From positions 1 to 64,000 of the forward strand of contig NZ_JBDLLU010000008.1 in NCBI RefSeq assembly GCF_039749495.1: 64,000 bases of DNA, read 5' to 3'. Under the pieces are notes generated by a model. That model did no database searches, had not been told where the DNA came from, and saw nothing but the letters and a program-made list of their open reading frames with translations. The DNA is from Dehalogenimonas sp. THU2. GTDB taxonomy: Bacteria > Chloroflexota > Dehalococcoidia > Dehalococcoidales > Dehalococcoidaceae. Both the position numbers and the translations under genes were made by a program. How positions within the stretch are numbered: position 1 is the stretch's first letter; each line of letters opens with the position of its first letter. This document shows positions 52,116 to 60,786 of this stretch, piece after piece.

Positions 52116-52853
52116 TTACGGTTGCTGGAAACATTCACAATCGGTTGATCGAGCAATTGGTGATGAGGGTTCCTCTGCACGAGATTCGTTTAGAAACCAT
52201 TTGCTAATCACCAATTTGTGATCTAGATCGTCTTTCACGATTCCAGCCATTTTAAGCGATCTCATAACGTTTGTGACCATCACCCGGGAAGCTCCAACAA
52301 GAGCCCCAAGATCTTCATGTGTAAGTCTGAAATTCAATTTGGTTCCATCCGGCGTTTCTTGACCGTGCTCCCGGGCCAGTCTCACGAGGGTCCGGGACAG
52401 GCTTGAACGCGTATCGTAGATGGCGACGTCGGCAAATTGCTAAGTAATGCGTCGGATTTTGTCACCCAAGCCTTTGATCACTTTCAGAGAGAGTTGACTG
52501 TTCTGCGTCAACAGGCTCTCAAAGTCACTCTTATAACAGGCGCACAACCGTGTATCTTCAACAGCGATAGCTCCAAAAGAACGTACCGAGTCATCGAACA
52601 GCACTTCTTCGCCAAACAATTGATTGGCGGTTAAATATCCGAGGGCGACCTCCCTCCCTACTTCTGAGGTCTTTATCAGTCTGACCCGACCCTTGGTGAT
52701 CAGAAAAATCGAGTTTGCCGGTTCTCCTTCGAAAAACAAATATTCGTTCTTAAGGTACTCGGGTCGACGAAAAAGCTTTCGAATATCTTTTCGTTCCTTT
52801 TCGGACAGAGAGTCAAAGAGCCACAGATCTGCCATGCAATTTAGGTATGTCAC
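52116..52853 (-). pseudogene. Crp/Fnr-family regulator interrupted by an in-frame amber codon
   Basis: Read on the minus strand, GTG 52853 (with GGAGGAGG site) opens a cyclic-nucleotide-binding-like domain (LFFEGEPANSIFLITKGRVR, GYLTANQLFGEEVLF). It runs to TAG at 52440-52442 after GDKIRRIT. The same frame then continues with QFADVAIYDTRSSLSRTLVR and the helix-turn-helix LTHEDLGALVGASRVMVTNV. Joined, this is a normal-length regulator of about 245 residues. A single nonsense change therefore removes the DNA-binding half. It could be a new pseudogene or, less likely, a read-through. Confidence 0.85.
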
Positions 52854-52877
52854 GGTCCTCCTCCAAACGCTCGGAGG

Positions 52878-52921
52878 TATTTTACAACAATCTTTACGAC
52901 TACCTTTGTAAAATATTATAC
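52878..52921 (+). promoter_or_regulatory. Promoter and 10-bp inverted repeat between the Crp/Fnr gene and the small membrane protein
   Basis: TATTTTACAA (52878-52887) and TTGTAAAATA (52906-52915) are perfect inverted repeats. On the plus strand TTTACG (52893-52898), 17 nt, TTATAC (52916-52921) forms a promoter with the right arm in its spacer. It is a plausible operator for the divergent Crp/Fnr protein. Confidence 0.65.
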
Positions 52922-52972
52922 CGACTAAGCATCCATTTGATGCCAGAATAGGGAAAATTGGGAGGTCGGTTC

Positions 52973-53140
52973 ATGGCAACCTGGTTAAGTATTTTCATCT
53001 TGGCGGCTGGTATATGTGGTTTCATGTTGAAAACGGCTAATAACCCCTTTAAAGGATTTATCACAATCAAGTTGTTTTGGGTTCATCTCCTACTGGGGCT
53101 TTCAGCTATGGTTTTAGCTTTACTGACATTATTTGGATAG
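52973..53140 (+). CDS. Small two-helix membrane protein, unknown
   Basis: A 55-residue protein with two hydrophobic segments (WLSIFILAAGICGFML and LFWVHLLLGLSAMVLALLTL) joined by a short polar loop. ATG 52973 has a GGGAGG site. It precedes the PNPOx-type gene by 51 nt. No family recognised. Confidence 0.65.
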   Translation: MATWLSIFILAAGICGFMLKTANNPFKGFITIKLFWVHLLLGLSAMVLALLTLFG

Positions 53141-53191
53141 TCGGTTTTGGTAGGTACACGTAAAGTCAAAAATAAATAGGAGGAACGCTAA

Positions 53192-53611
53192 ATGGCGACA
53201 ATGCCCAAAGAAGTAATCGATCTATTCCAGGATCCCGCGGTACCCAAGATGGTCGCAACAATCAGCCGTGATGGCGAACTCAATGTCACTCCCAAAACCA
53301 GTATGACCGCGGTGGATGCGGAAACCCTGGCTTTTGCCGACCTATATGGCTTGACGACAAGGACTTTCAAAAATCTTCGGGATACCAAAAAGGTGGCCAT
53401 TGTGGCTATGAAAATCCCGCTTGCACCTCCTTTTACTACGATCCAAGTCAAAGGGACTTTTCAGAAGTATGAAACTTCAGGCCCGCTGTTTGAAAAGTTT
53501 GCCGAAGGCCTGAAGAAGGCGATGGGGGTGGATATTACCGGGATCGGTATTGTCCAAGTGGAATCGATTTTCTCTCAAGCCCCCCAGGACAAAGGTAAAA
53601 AACTAGCGTAA
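53192..53611 (+). CDS. Pyridoxamine 5'-phosphate oxidase-like split-barrel protein, copy 1
   Basis: A 139-residue protein of the PNPOx-like flavin-binding split-barrel superfamily: LFQDPAVPKMVATISRDGEL, then NVTPKTSM and FADLYGLTTRTFKNLRDTKK. Such small members bind FMN, F420 or haem and act as reductases or sensors. A copy at 57614-58033 is about four fifths identical. AGGAGG lies upstream. ribBA, which makes flavin precursors, follows by about 100 nt. Confidence 0.85.
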   Translation: MATMPKEVIDLFQDPAVPKMVATISRDGELNVTPKTSMTAVDAETLAFADLYGLTTRTFKNLRDTKKVAIVAMKIPLAPPFTTIQVKGTFQKYETSGPLFEKFAEGLKKAMGVDITGIGIVQVESIFSQAPQDKGKKLA

Positions 53612-53718
53612 TTCGGATTAGATGCGAACACAAGGCCTTGTATTAATAAAAGTGCCACCACAAATAAGGGAAGAAGTCAACACTGCCCCCCATCTATTAG
53701 TCGGTCGAAGGAATTGGA

Positions 53719-54927
53719 ATGTTTGATGCAGATAATCTAAACAAGGCAATAGATGATTTTCGCCAAGGCAAGTTTGTAATGATAGTTGATGATGATCGCC
53801 GTGAAAACGAGGGTGATCTGGCGATAGCCGCAGAGGCGATTACACCTGAAGCCATCAACTTTATGGCTAAAAATGCACGCGGTCTAATTTGTGTCTCCAT
53901 GGATCCGGATCGTTTGGAAAAGCTTAATCTTCCGCTGATGGTTCATGAAAACACGTCTCAACATTCTACTGCTTTTACAGTTTCAGTGGAGGCTCGTTTT
54001 GGCGTTTCAACCGGAATTTCTGCAGCCGATAGGGCCGCAACGGTGAAGGTGTTGATCGATCCCGCAACTCAACCAAATGATTTGGTGAAACCAGGGCATA
54101 TTTTCCCGTTAAAAGCTTTGAAAGGAGGAGTCTTAAAGAGGGCTGGACACACTGAAGCTTCGGTAGATTTGGCGAGGTTATCAGGATTGTGTCCAGCCGC
54201 AGTAATCTGCGAGATTATGAACCCTGATGGATCTATGGCCCGTCTTCCCCAACTCGAAGCCCTAGCTAAGGAATGGGGCTTCACTATGATTAGTGTTGCC
54301 GAACTGATTGCGTATCGTCGAAGGACCGAACATCTAGTTCACCGAGTTGCAGAAACCAAAATGCCGACCCGCTATGGGGTATTTCAAGCGATAGCTTATC
54401 GTAGTGAAGTTGAAAGCGGCGAACACGTTGCCTTAGTGAAGGGCAAGATCGATGGAGATGAGCCTGTTTTAGTCCGGGTGCACAGCGAATGTCTTACCGG
54501 AGAAGTATTTGGTAGCCTGAGGTGCGATTGCGGTGAACAGCTGGACATGGCCATGAAAGCGATTATCAACGAAGGTTCTGGGGTGCTACTATATATGCGT
54601 CAGGAAGGTAGAGGCATCGGTTTCCATAACAAATTGCGAGCTTATTCTTTGCAAGACCAAGGACTGGATACGGTCGAAGCAAATCACGAGTTAGGTTTTA
54701 AAGATGACCTTCGTGATTATGGAATTGGCGCTCAAATCTTATCCGATTTAAGATTGACTCGTATCAAATTGTTGACCAATAATCCGCGGAAAGTGGTCGG
54801 ACTTGAAGGATATGGCTTAACAATAACAGAAGTATTGAATATCCAAACGACTCCCAATTCTCATAACTATAGCTACCTCGGTGCCAAGAAAAACAAACTT
54901 GGGCATCATCTCGAATTGGGGTATTGA
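53719..54927 (+). CDS. ribBA: Bifunctional DHBP synthase / GTP cyclohydrolase II
   Basis: A 402-residue riboflavin-pathway enzyme. The N-terminal DHBP synthase domain has [30 protein letters not shown] and [14 protein letters not shown]; the C-terminal cyclohydrolase II domain has the zinc site [15 protein letters not shown] and [20 protein letters not shown], ending [19 protein letters not shown]. The two products feed FMN and FAD synthesis. No other riboflavin gene is near. It lies between two PNPOx copies in AT-rich accessory DNA. It seems intact. Confidence 0.93.
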   Translation: MFDADNLNKAIDDFRQGKFVMIVDDDRRENEGDLAIAAEAITPEAINFMAKNARGLICVSMDPDRLEKLNLPLMVHENTSQHSTAFTVSVEARFGVSTGISAADRAATVKVLIDPATQPNDLVKPGHIFPLKALKGGVLKRAGHTEASVDLARLSGLCPAAVICEIMNPDGSMARLPQLEALAKEWGFTMISVAELIAYRRRTEHLVHRVAETKMPTRYGVFQAIAYRSEVESGEHVALVKGKIDGDEPVLVRVHSECLTGEVFGSLRCDCGEQLDMAMKAIINEGSGVLLYMRQEGRGIGFHNKLRAYSLQDQGLDTVEANHELGFKDDLRDYGIGAQILSDLRLTRIKLLTNNPRKVVGLEGYGLTITEVLNIQTTPNSHNYSYLGAKKNKLGHHLELGY

Positions 54928-54981
54928 AGAAGATGCGGTCAAAATGATAGCCCGGTTAAAGAGTTCGAGCCGGGAGTTGAC

Positions 54982-55122
54982 ATGACTGTACGGAGGGGCA
55001 CTTTCGTTGGCAAGATTCAAAAACGGCCACTAGCAGCTTCGGATCGGTGCTTTGAATCGATCAAAAAGGGGATGGATAGGGCGATTCATGCTAATACTCG
55101 AACTGGTTGCGGATTTCGCTGA
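54982..55122 (+). CDS. Short open frame cut by an insertion-sequence end (doubtful)
   Basis: ATG 54982 has GGGAG 5 nt upstream and opens a 46-codon frame (MTVRRGTFVGKIQKRPLAAS..) that stops within the left end of the IS21 remnant. It may be the start of a gene cut by the element. I recognise no family. Confidence 0.25.
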   Translation: MTVRRGTFVGKIQKRPLAASDRCFESIKKGMDRAIHANTRTGCGFR

Positions 55123-55545
55123 AATCGGCCACCGATTTCGGTCCAAATCGGCCACCGTCACGGTGAATTCGGCCACCCCTGAGACGTGACCTTTTAGGGA
55201 GAGCGGTGTCGGGTTGGGGTCAGTTTAGCTTAGCCTCATTCTATCCGCAAGCTCCTCCTTCTTCCCACCAGGTTCTTGGGTATTCGCCTCTCTTTTCCGC
55301 CGCATGGAATCGCCCTTGAGGGTGAGGCGGTAGGCTTGTGCAGCAGACGATCACAGATGGCGTCGGCCATGGTCGGGTCGCCAATCGCCGGATGCCAATC
55401 CGGGATGGGGCACTGGCTGGCCACCACGGTGGTGCCGGCGTCGCTTACCCTTTAGGGATGGCCGATTTGGTCCGACAGGGTGGCCGGTTTACTCCGACAG
55501 GGTGGCCAATTTGCTCCGAGACGGCGGCCGATTTAATCCGAAATA
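55111..55545. mobile_element. Decayed IS21-family insertion sequence
   Basis: Both ends carry the multiple short repeats typical of IS21 ends. The right end has four copies at 22-bp spacing starting at 55460, 55482, 55504 and 55526, with the core GGCC-(A/G)-TTT and TCCGA. The left end has ATCGGCCACCG-type copies at about 55127, 55150 and 55171. Between them only part of istB remains; istA is missing. It splits accessory DNA between ribBA and DUF1638. Confidence 0.82.
55230..55440 (-). pseudogene. istB: Remnant of IstB (IS21 helper ATPase)
   Basis: On the minus strand the frame reads VASQCPIPDWHPAIGDPTMA, then DAICDRLLHK, the conserved IstB C-terminal block. A one-base shift afterwards moves into the normal ending AYRLTLKGDSMRRKREANTQ. 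The N-terminal Walker part is absent. Confidence 0.82.
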
Positions 55546-56319
55546 CGCACTGGTGCCTATTTTGAGTCAGGTCGTCCAACGTAATCGATTCAAGGATGCT
55601 TTTTGTGATATGTCCAACCTTATTCCAGATTCACGAATCGTGCAGTATTTGCCTCTCCAGGAGTCCCGCGGGTCTTGTGCGAAGTCAGTAGGTGATATAG
55701 ACCCTTCAGTAGCCGCCACGATATCGGAAAGCGTTATCTCTGAGGGGGGCGTGTCAATAGAAAACCACCCTTGACGCCGCGAACACTCTTTACTAATTGG
55801 GCAATGCGCAGAGGTACCAATAGCTGAACCAGGTATTGCTCCGAGATTCGATTCCTTCTAGCAAGATCTTGGCAAGTGATGGGCCTTGGCTAAAATGGAC
55901 TGCCAGATCAATAACGACCTGCAAGGAATGGTGCCCTCGTACAGAAATCTTCAATCGCGTCTCCATGTTCTGTGATTGAAGTAAAGCAAAACCAGTTTAA
56001 AATATTATTAGATGAAGTTGTTGTCGTCAAAGCTCTTTTGGTAACCTATTACCATGTTCACTCTGGGCGTAGTCTGTTCAATAGATGTTCAGCCTATCTA
56101 CAAGCATCACGTAAGAAGTCCGATTCACACTATGAAAAGCCGAGCAGTTAGGGCGATACGTCAAGGCCAGACAGAAGAAAAATTCACCGCCGGAAGAGCG
56201 TACTAGATCGACCGTGAAATCTAATCAATGTGTTCCTTTCGTGGCGTGGTCAGCATCATTGCTTAGATTTGGTCGCTCCTACTCTCCGTCAAAGGTTTAA
56301 TGATTCCATTCCAAGTTTT
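55546..56319. other. Gene-free, degraded stretch
   Basis: About 770 bp without a convincing gene. Short open frames such as 55502-55774 run through the IS end and match nothing I recognise. It probably holds the decayed remains of genes cut by the IS21 insertion. Confidence 0.5.
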
Positions 56320-56910
56320 TTAACAGTTCTGGGAATGAGCAGATTTCCTCAATGTCTTTGTCATCACAGTTTTTAAATTCGAGAGAGAGGCTGGATAAAT
56401 CTCGATAGGCACTCCGGTGTAGTCAAAAAATCCTAACATCGAGTCTTCATCTATCGGGCATACCCCGGTGTCAAGAAGCAATATCCTGTCATACCTACCA
56501 AAGTTGATTCGGGCATCGATATCATCCCAATGAAGCCCTTCTTTAAAGATATGTTCCCAATGTTTAATCCAACCGGGCGTAACAAAGAAAGTCTTTTGTT
56601 CTTTCTCCAACTCATTCCTTCTCATTTTTCCAAGAATAATCTCTATACAATCAGGTTCTGAGGGAATGATCAAGTTATGACGATCTATCCATTCGGGAAA
56701 ACAAGGATGACAACGAGAACCATATATTAAGGGTATTGGACCATTGGTTTTTCGGTTAAAGATGCCATTAAAAAGTTGCTTCATCTTTTCCGGATTGACA
56801 TGTAAGTTAGGTTGAAAATAAACAGGTTCAATTTTAAGTTTGTAATCGACAACAATTTTATTAATTTCATCCGTGAGAATGCCACAACAGATTAGTTCTC
56901 TAATATTCAC
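56320..56910 (-). CDS. DUF1638 family protein
   Basis: A 196-residue protein with the Cys/His block YGSRCHPCFPEWIDRHNLII, then EPDCIEIILG, KTFFVTPGWIKHWEHIF and LLLDTGVCP, the landmarks of DUF1638. Such proteins are found in methanogens and anaerobic bacteria, often near corrinoid methyltransferases; the biochemical role is not established. Start is GTG 56910 with AAGG 8 nt upstream. It lies downstream of merR on the same strand. The codon use is AT-rich. Confidence 0.75.
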   Translation of the reverse strand: MNIRELICCGILTDEINKIVVDYKLKIEPVYFQPNLHVNPEKMKQLFNGIFNRKTNGPIPLIYGSRCHPCFPEWIDRHNLIIPSEPDCIEIILGKMRRNELEKEQKTFFVTPGWIKHWEHIFKEGLHWDDIDARINFGRYDRILLLDTGVCPIDEDSMLGFFDYTGVPIEIYPASLSNLKTVMTKTLRKSAHSQNC

Positions 56911-57030
56911 TTTGTTGTCCTTGCAGGGCGATTGTATCAGGGAATAAGCCCATCCTGTGCATTGATAAGATTAAAACCAAGGTCTTTTGAGTATTAACCA
57001 CCTTCTCGAGAATAAGAAAGAGTTTCATTA

Positions 57031-57477
57031 TCACAGGATAAATACACACTGTGGGCAGTCCTGACAACTCGGACGGTCGCATTTTAGGCATGTCAATACA
57101 GATTCAAAAGCAGTGGTGTTATGTTTCTTCAAATCATTGAGAATTGATTGTTGTTCGTCGATCTTTTTGTTAGTAAGCTTTAGTGCCTTGAGAGACCGCT
57201 CAAGTATCTCCGCTTTGGTGCCGGGGGCCGGTACATTCAAACCCAACACGGCTTTGATGTCATCGACGCTCATGTCCAGGCGTCGGAGCGTATTGATAAA
57301 ACGCAATCTGACGATATCGCGTTTGTTATACAGTCGTAGCCCGTTGGGCGTAACCGCTGTTGGTTCTAGTAAGTCTTCTTCCTCATAATATCGTACAGTC
57401 CGAAGGCTTACTCCAACTTCCTTAGCAACATCACCGATTTGGAATACCATCCCTGGTTTGTTAGATTCGCCATTCAT
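57031..57477 (-). CDS. MerR-family regulator with Cys-rich tail
   Basis: A 148-residue protein. The N-terminal winged helix reads FQIGDVAKEVGVSLRTVRYY, EEEDLLEPTAVTPNGLRLYN; a long dimer helix follows, then the tail CLKCDRPSCQDCPQC, which could bind a metal or cluster. It diverges from the PNPOx copy at 57614. It may control that promoter, the DUF1638 gene, or both. Confidence 0.85.
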   Translation of the reverse strand: MNGESNKPGMVFQIGDVAKEVGVSLRTVRYYEEEDLLEPTAVTPNGLRLYNKRDIVRLRFINTLRRLDMSVDDIKAVLGLNVPAPGTKAEILERSLKALKLTNKKIDEQQSILNDLKKHNTTAFESVLTCLKCDRPSCQDCPQCVFIL

Positions 57478-57544
57478 GGTCTTATTTTATCATATACCGC
57501 CCATTCAAGGCAATGATGTAAGGGAATCATATTTTCCTAAGGTC

Positions 57545-57573
57545 TTGACAATGACGTAACGTAAGCCTATAAT
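57545..57573 (+). promoter_or_regulatory. Consensus promoter of PNPOx copy 2
   Basis: TTGACA (57545-57550), 17 nt, TATAAT (57568-57573): a perfect sigma70 match. The spacer contains an ACGTAACGT direct repeat. It faces the merR gene. Confidence 0.88.
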
Positions 57574-57613
57574 CCTGCACAACCCTACGGGGAATATGTA
57601 TTGGAGGACGAGT

Positions 57614-58033
57614 ATGGCGACACTGCCCAAAGAAGTAATCGACCTGTTCCAGGATCCCGCAGTACCTAAAATGGTTGCAACCATCAGCCGGGGTGGTGAA
57701 CTCAATGTTACTCCCAAGACGAGTATGCAGGTGGTTAATTCCGGTACATTAGCATTTGCTGATCTCTATGGCCTGACAACAAGGACCTTCAAGAATCTAC
57801 AGGACACGAAAAAAGTAGCTATTGTCGCTATGAAAGTGCCCGTCGCTCCCCCATTTACAACTTACCAAGTGAAAGGGACATTTCTGAAATATGAAACCTC
57901 GGGGCCTCTTTACGATAACTTCGCAAAAGCCTTAAAGGATGCGATGGGCGTTGACATCACAGGAGTTGGAACGATTCATGTTGACGCTGTCTATTCCCAG
58001 GCGCCCCAGGACAAAGGTAAAAAAATAGCGTAA
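57614..58033 (+). CDS. Pyridoxamine 5'-phosphate oxidase-like protein, copy 2
   Basis: A 139-residue close copy of 53192-53611, with most changes at residues 39-44 and 100-126. Start ATG 57614 has a TGGAGG site. It is followed after 15 nt by the receiver-like gene with a GGAG site, so the two probably share one transcript. Promoter strength suggests high expression. Confidence 0.85.
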   Translation: MATLPKEVIDLFQDPAVPKMVATISRGGELNVTPKTSMQVVNSGTLAFADLYGLTTRTFKNLQDTKKVAIVAMKVPVAPPFTTYQVKGTFLKYETSGPLYDNFAKALKDAMGVDITGVGTIHVDAVYSQAPQDKGKKIA

Positions 58034-58048
58034 CACCCCGGAGCATTC

Positions 58049-58528
58049 ATGAATCATATACGATTCTTGGTCCTCACTAGGGATCATAATGTCATCGACA
58101 CGATATCCCTGGCCTTCCATGTCGGATGGCCAGGGATAGAGGTGGTTGCCAGTGAGGACACCCGAGCTATCTCTATATATAAAAAAATCCGCCCTGCGGT
58201 CGTAGCAATCGGTCTTGACCTGCCGAATGCTCAAGGTTTTAAGCTCATAAGAGCATTACGAGATTTGTCCGACGTGCCCATAATTTCTTTGTCCAGCCAA
58301 TATGTTGATGCTGATTTAGTTCGAGCTGTCTGGTCCGATTCAGATGGGGATTTGTTAAAACCGGTTGGGATGTTTGGGATCATCGCCAAAGTGTGGTCTT
58401 TGTTGAAGCGACGTTCAATCGGATTTGACCAAGAGTTGTCAAGTGAAAATTCCGGACCTTCGATAATTCAACACTCCTTCCCCCAGAGACGAGTCGAACG
58501 CATAAAGGACTTAATCGCCGCATCTTAA
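58049..58528 (+). CDS. Receiver-like protein lacking the phospho-acceptor Asp
   Basis: A 159-residue single-domain protein with a CheY-like pattern: FLVLTRDHNVIDTISLAF, then VVAIGLDLPNAQGFKLIRAL, VPIISLSSQYVDADLVRAVW and GDLLKPVGMFG. The Asp expected after VVAI in the third strand is Gly, and the N-terminal acidic pair is reduced to RD, while Lys in LLKP remains. It is probably a pseudo-receiver that works without phosphorylation. The C-terminal 35 residues are polar. No output domain is visible. Confidence 0.75.
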   Translation: MNHIRFLVLTRDHNVIDTISLAFHVGWPGIEVVASEDTRAISIYKKIRPAVVAIGLDLPNAQGFKLIRALRDLSDVPIISLSSQYVDADLVRAVWSDSDGDLLKPVGMFGIIAKVWSLLKRRSIGFDQELSSENSGPSIIQHSFPQRRVERIKDLIAAS

Positions 58529-58606
58529 GTGGGTCCATACGAAATGTTGAACTCGCCCGCTTCTGGCTACTTCGTCCGGTTACAGAAACAAATAAGTATA
58601 ATTCTC

Positions 58607-58635
58607 TTGAACTTGGCCTACCACTAGAATAGAAT
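58607..58635 (+). promoter_or_regulatory. Leaderless promoter of the GAF-PAS gene
   Basis: TTGAAC (58607-58612), 17 nt, TAGAAT (58630-58635), then 8 nt to ATG 58644. Confidence 0.65.
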
Positions 58636-58643
58636 CTCCGTAA

Positions 58644-60008
58644 ATGGTAATTGACCTCCAGGAAAATCAAACTCCTTCCCCTAATAAATCTATGACATAC
58701 AAGCCGACGGATAAATTTCCAGTGAATCCGCGTATGAAAAACTGTGGGCCAAATCGTACACCCAAACTTAAGTTGGTGCTTCGAAACCACATCCTTGCGC
58801 TCATCAACAAGGCTACCGACGTTAAATCTCTTTTGAACAATTTGGTGCTTGAAATCAAGGACATCACCGGGTGCTCTGTGAGCGCGATAAGATTAGTGGA
58901 CGAAAGAGGGAGTATACCCTATCGTGCCTATAGCGGATTTGCGAACGGATTTTTTGAGTTCGAGAACGCTCTATCGATCATTTCAGACAAATGCATGTGC
59001 ATCAACGTAATAACGGGAACGACAGATCCGAAGCTCCCATATTACACACCATCCGGATCCTTTTACATCAATGCCACGACGGCCTTTCTTTCATCGGTTG
59101 CAGATGACGAAAAAGGAGTTACTCGTAACGCTTGCAGTGCTTTTGGTTATGAATCGGTAGCGCTAATACCGATAAAGTCTGGTACCAAAATTATTGGTTT
59201 AATACACATTGCCGATCACAACGAGAACATGGTTCCTTTGAGTGTTGTAAACCAATTGGAAACCCTAACGTATGACGTTGGGATTGCTATCGAAAGGCTC
59301 GTGGAGTATGAGAGAATTCAAAACAGCGAACAATACTATCGCTCTCTTATCGATAAAGTTCCGGCAGGATATTTGGTGCTAGATGCCGAAGGGTGTGTTT
59401 TAGAAGCTAATCTTAATCTACTTGAGATGATCGGATACCTTCGCGAAGATGTGTTAGGTAAAGACTTCATTGACTTTGTTGCGATAGAGCGGCGAGCGTT
59501 ATTCCGGGAAGGGTTCAATCGGTTGAACGGGCAAGGAGAAAGTAGCTTCGAATGTGTCTTAATTGCTAGTGATGGATTTCATAAGGAAGTTTCTATCGCG
59601 GGACACTCTGATGCAACAAACGATAGCGGATCGTGGAAAGTCTATTGCGTTGTCAATGATATTACGCAGCGTAAGAGAGCTGAGCAGGAGATACGGAACC
59701 TTGCGACGCTGCCTCTGATAAATCCGAATCCCATCATTCAGGTCACCCCAGAAGGCGTAATCGTATTTGCTAATATCGCCGCTAGGCCTTTATTGGAATG
59801 CTGGCATACCAGATATGGAAAAACCCTTCCTCCCAGTTGGCAACAGGCGGTTCGTGAAGTGTTTCGAACTGGCACGATGAAAACTGATGAACTTCAACAC
59901 CTGGGACATGTATATGATTTAAAACTGTTTCCGGTTCCGGAATTGGGGTTTGTCAACATCTATGGAATTGACATCACTAAGCGTTATCGCCAATCCAAGC
60001 AACAATGA
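58644..60008 (+). CDS. GAF-PAS-PAS sensor protein without kinase domain
   Basis: A 454-residue soluble protein: a GAF domain at about residues 50-215 (KDITGCSVSAIRLVDERGSI, SVALIPIKSGTKIIGLIHIAD), a PAS domain with coupling C-terminal motif at about 225-345 (GYLVLDAEGCVLEANLNLLE, YCVVNDITQRKRAEQE), and a second PAS-like domain at about 350-450 ending VNIYGIDITKRYRQSKQQ. In relatives a histidine kinase usually follows the last PAS block; here a stop comes directly. The adjacent kinase and regulator are on the opposite strand. Confidence 0.8.
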   Translation: MVIDLQENQTPSPNKSMTYKPTDKFPVNPRMKNCGPNRTPKLKLVLRNHILALINKATDVKSLLNNLVLEIKDITGCSVSAIRLVDERGSIPYRAYSGFANGFFEFENALSIISDKCMCINVITGTTDPKLPYYTPSGSFYINATTAFLSSVADDEKGVTRNACSAFGYESVALIPIKSGTKIIGLIHIADHNENMVPLSVVNQLETLTYDVGIAIERLVEYERIQNSEQYYRSLIDKVPAGYLVLDAEGCVLEANLNLLEMIGYLREDVLGKDFIDFVAIERRALFREGFNRLNGQGESSFECVLIASDGFHKEVSIAGHSDATNDSGSWKVYCVVNDITQRKRAEQEIRNLATLPLINPNPIIQVTPEGVIVFANIAARPLLECWHTRYGKTLPPSWQQAVREVFRTGTMKTDELQHLGHVYDLKLFPVPELGFVNIYGIDITKRYRQSKQQ

Positions 60009-60075
60009 TAACGCGTGAGCACGATCATCTTTTTCGATTGGATTCTCTGTGTTAATTGCTGCAAGAGTTTTCAAT

Positions 60076-60786
60076 TCAGTTGATTCCGTAGTTGTGAGCC
60101 AACACTGCGAGTTGAGTCCGATTCGACACTCCCAACTTCTTCATACATCTGTAAACGTACTTTTTTACAGTTGCCGAAGTGTATTTCAATTGGTTCCCAA
60201 TGTCTTTATTGCAGTAGCCTTTTGCTAGTAAATGAAACACAAGTCTTTCTTTGTCGGTCAATACTGCACCGAACTTTTCGTTCACGTATCGATTGTTAAT
60301 CGTCGGTTCTGTTAATTGCCGGGATATGTTGCCCATTGCCCTGTAAAAGACTCGAGTATCCCATACGCATAAGCCAGAACAAATCATTCTGATTGCTGAA
60401 GCCAGTACCATCCTCGGGCTTTCCTTCAACACAAATCCGTCTGCTTTTGACTTAATAGCTTCAGTCAGATACAACTCCGAATCATACCCCGTCAGAAGCA
60501 GGATACCAGTAGATGGATATTCACTCCGAATTTTTTGCGTCAGCGTGAACCCATCCATATCTGATCCACCAAGTTGGATGTCCAATATAACAATATCGGG
60601 TCTTAAATCCCTGACGAGTTCGAATCCACCAGTCGGATCAGAGGCTTGACCCAAGACTTCTATATCCTTTTCCCTTTGGAGCATCGTCTGCAATCCTTGC
60701 CGAACAACTTCATGATCGTCGACTAGGGCGATCGTTATTGTCCGTCCAACTGGCAGCGGCGAATCCTGAAAAGTGTTCTGATCCAT
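60076..60786 (-). CDS. NarL/LuxR-type response regulator
   Basis: A 236-residue regulator. The receiver has IALVDDHEVVRQGLQTML, DIVILDIQLGGSDMDGF (phospho-acceptor Asp), GILLLTGYDS and DGFVLKESPRM; the C-terminal LuxR helix-turn-helix has LTDKERLVFHLLAKGYCNKD, IGNQLKYTSATVKKYV, MKKLGVSNRTQLAVLA. Its ATG overlaps the kinase stop by one base (TAATG). Confidence 0.92.
   Translation of the reverse strand: MDQNTFQDSPLPVGRTITIALVDDHEVVRQGLQTMLQREKDIEVLGQASDPTGGFELVRDLRPDIVILDIQLGGSDMDGFTLTQKIRSEYPSTGILLLTGYDSELYLTEAIKSKADGFVLKESPRMVLASAIRMICSGLCVWDTRVFYRAMGNISRQLTEPTINNRYVNEKFGAVLTDKERLVFHLLAKGYCNKDIGNQLKYTSATVKKYVYRCMKKLGVSNRTQLAVLAHNYGIN

Noticed and set aside
52440-52442. Pyrrolysine or programmed read-through at the amber codon in the Crp/Fnr gene
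   Set aside because: No pyrrolysine genes are visible and Crp/Fnr proteins do not use it; a nonsense mutation is simpler.
55502-55774. 90-codon frame as a gene
   Set aside because: It starts inside the IS21 end repeats, lacks a ribosome site and matches no family I recognise.
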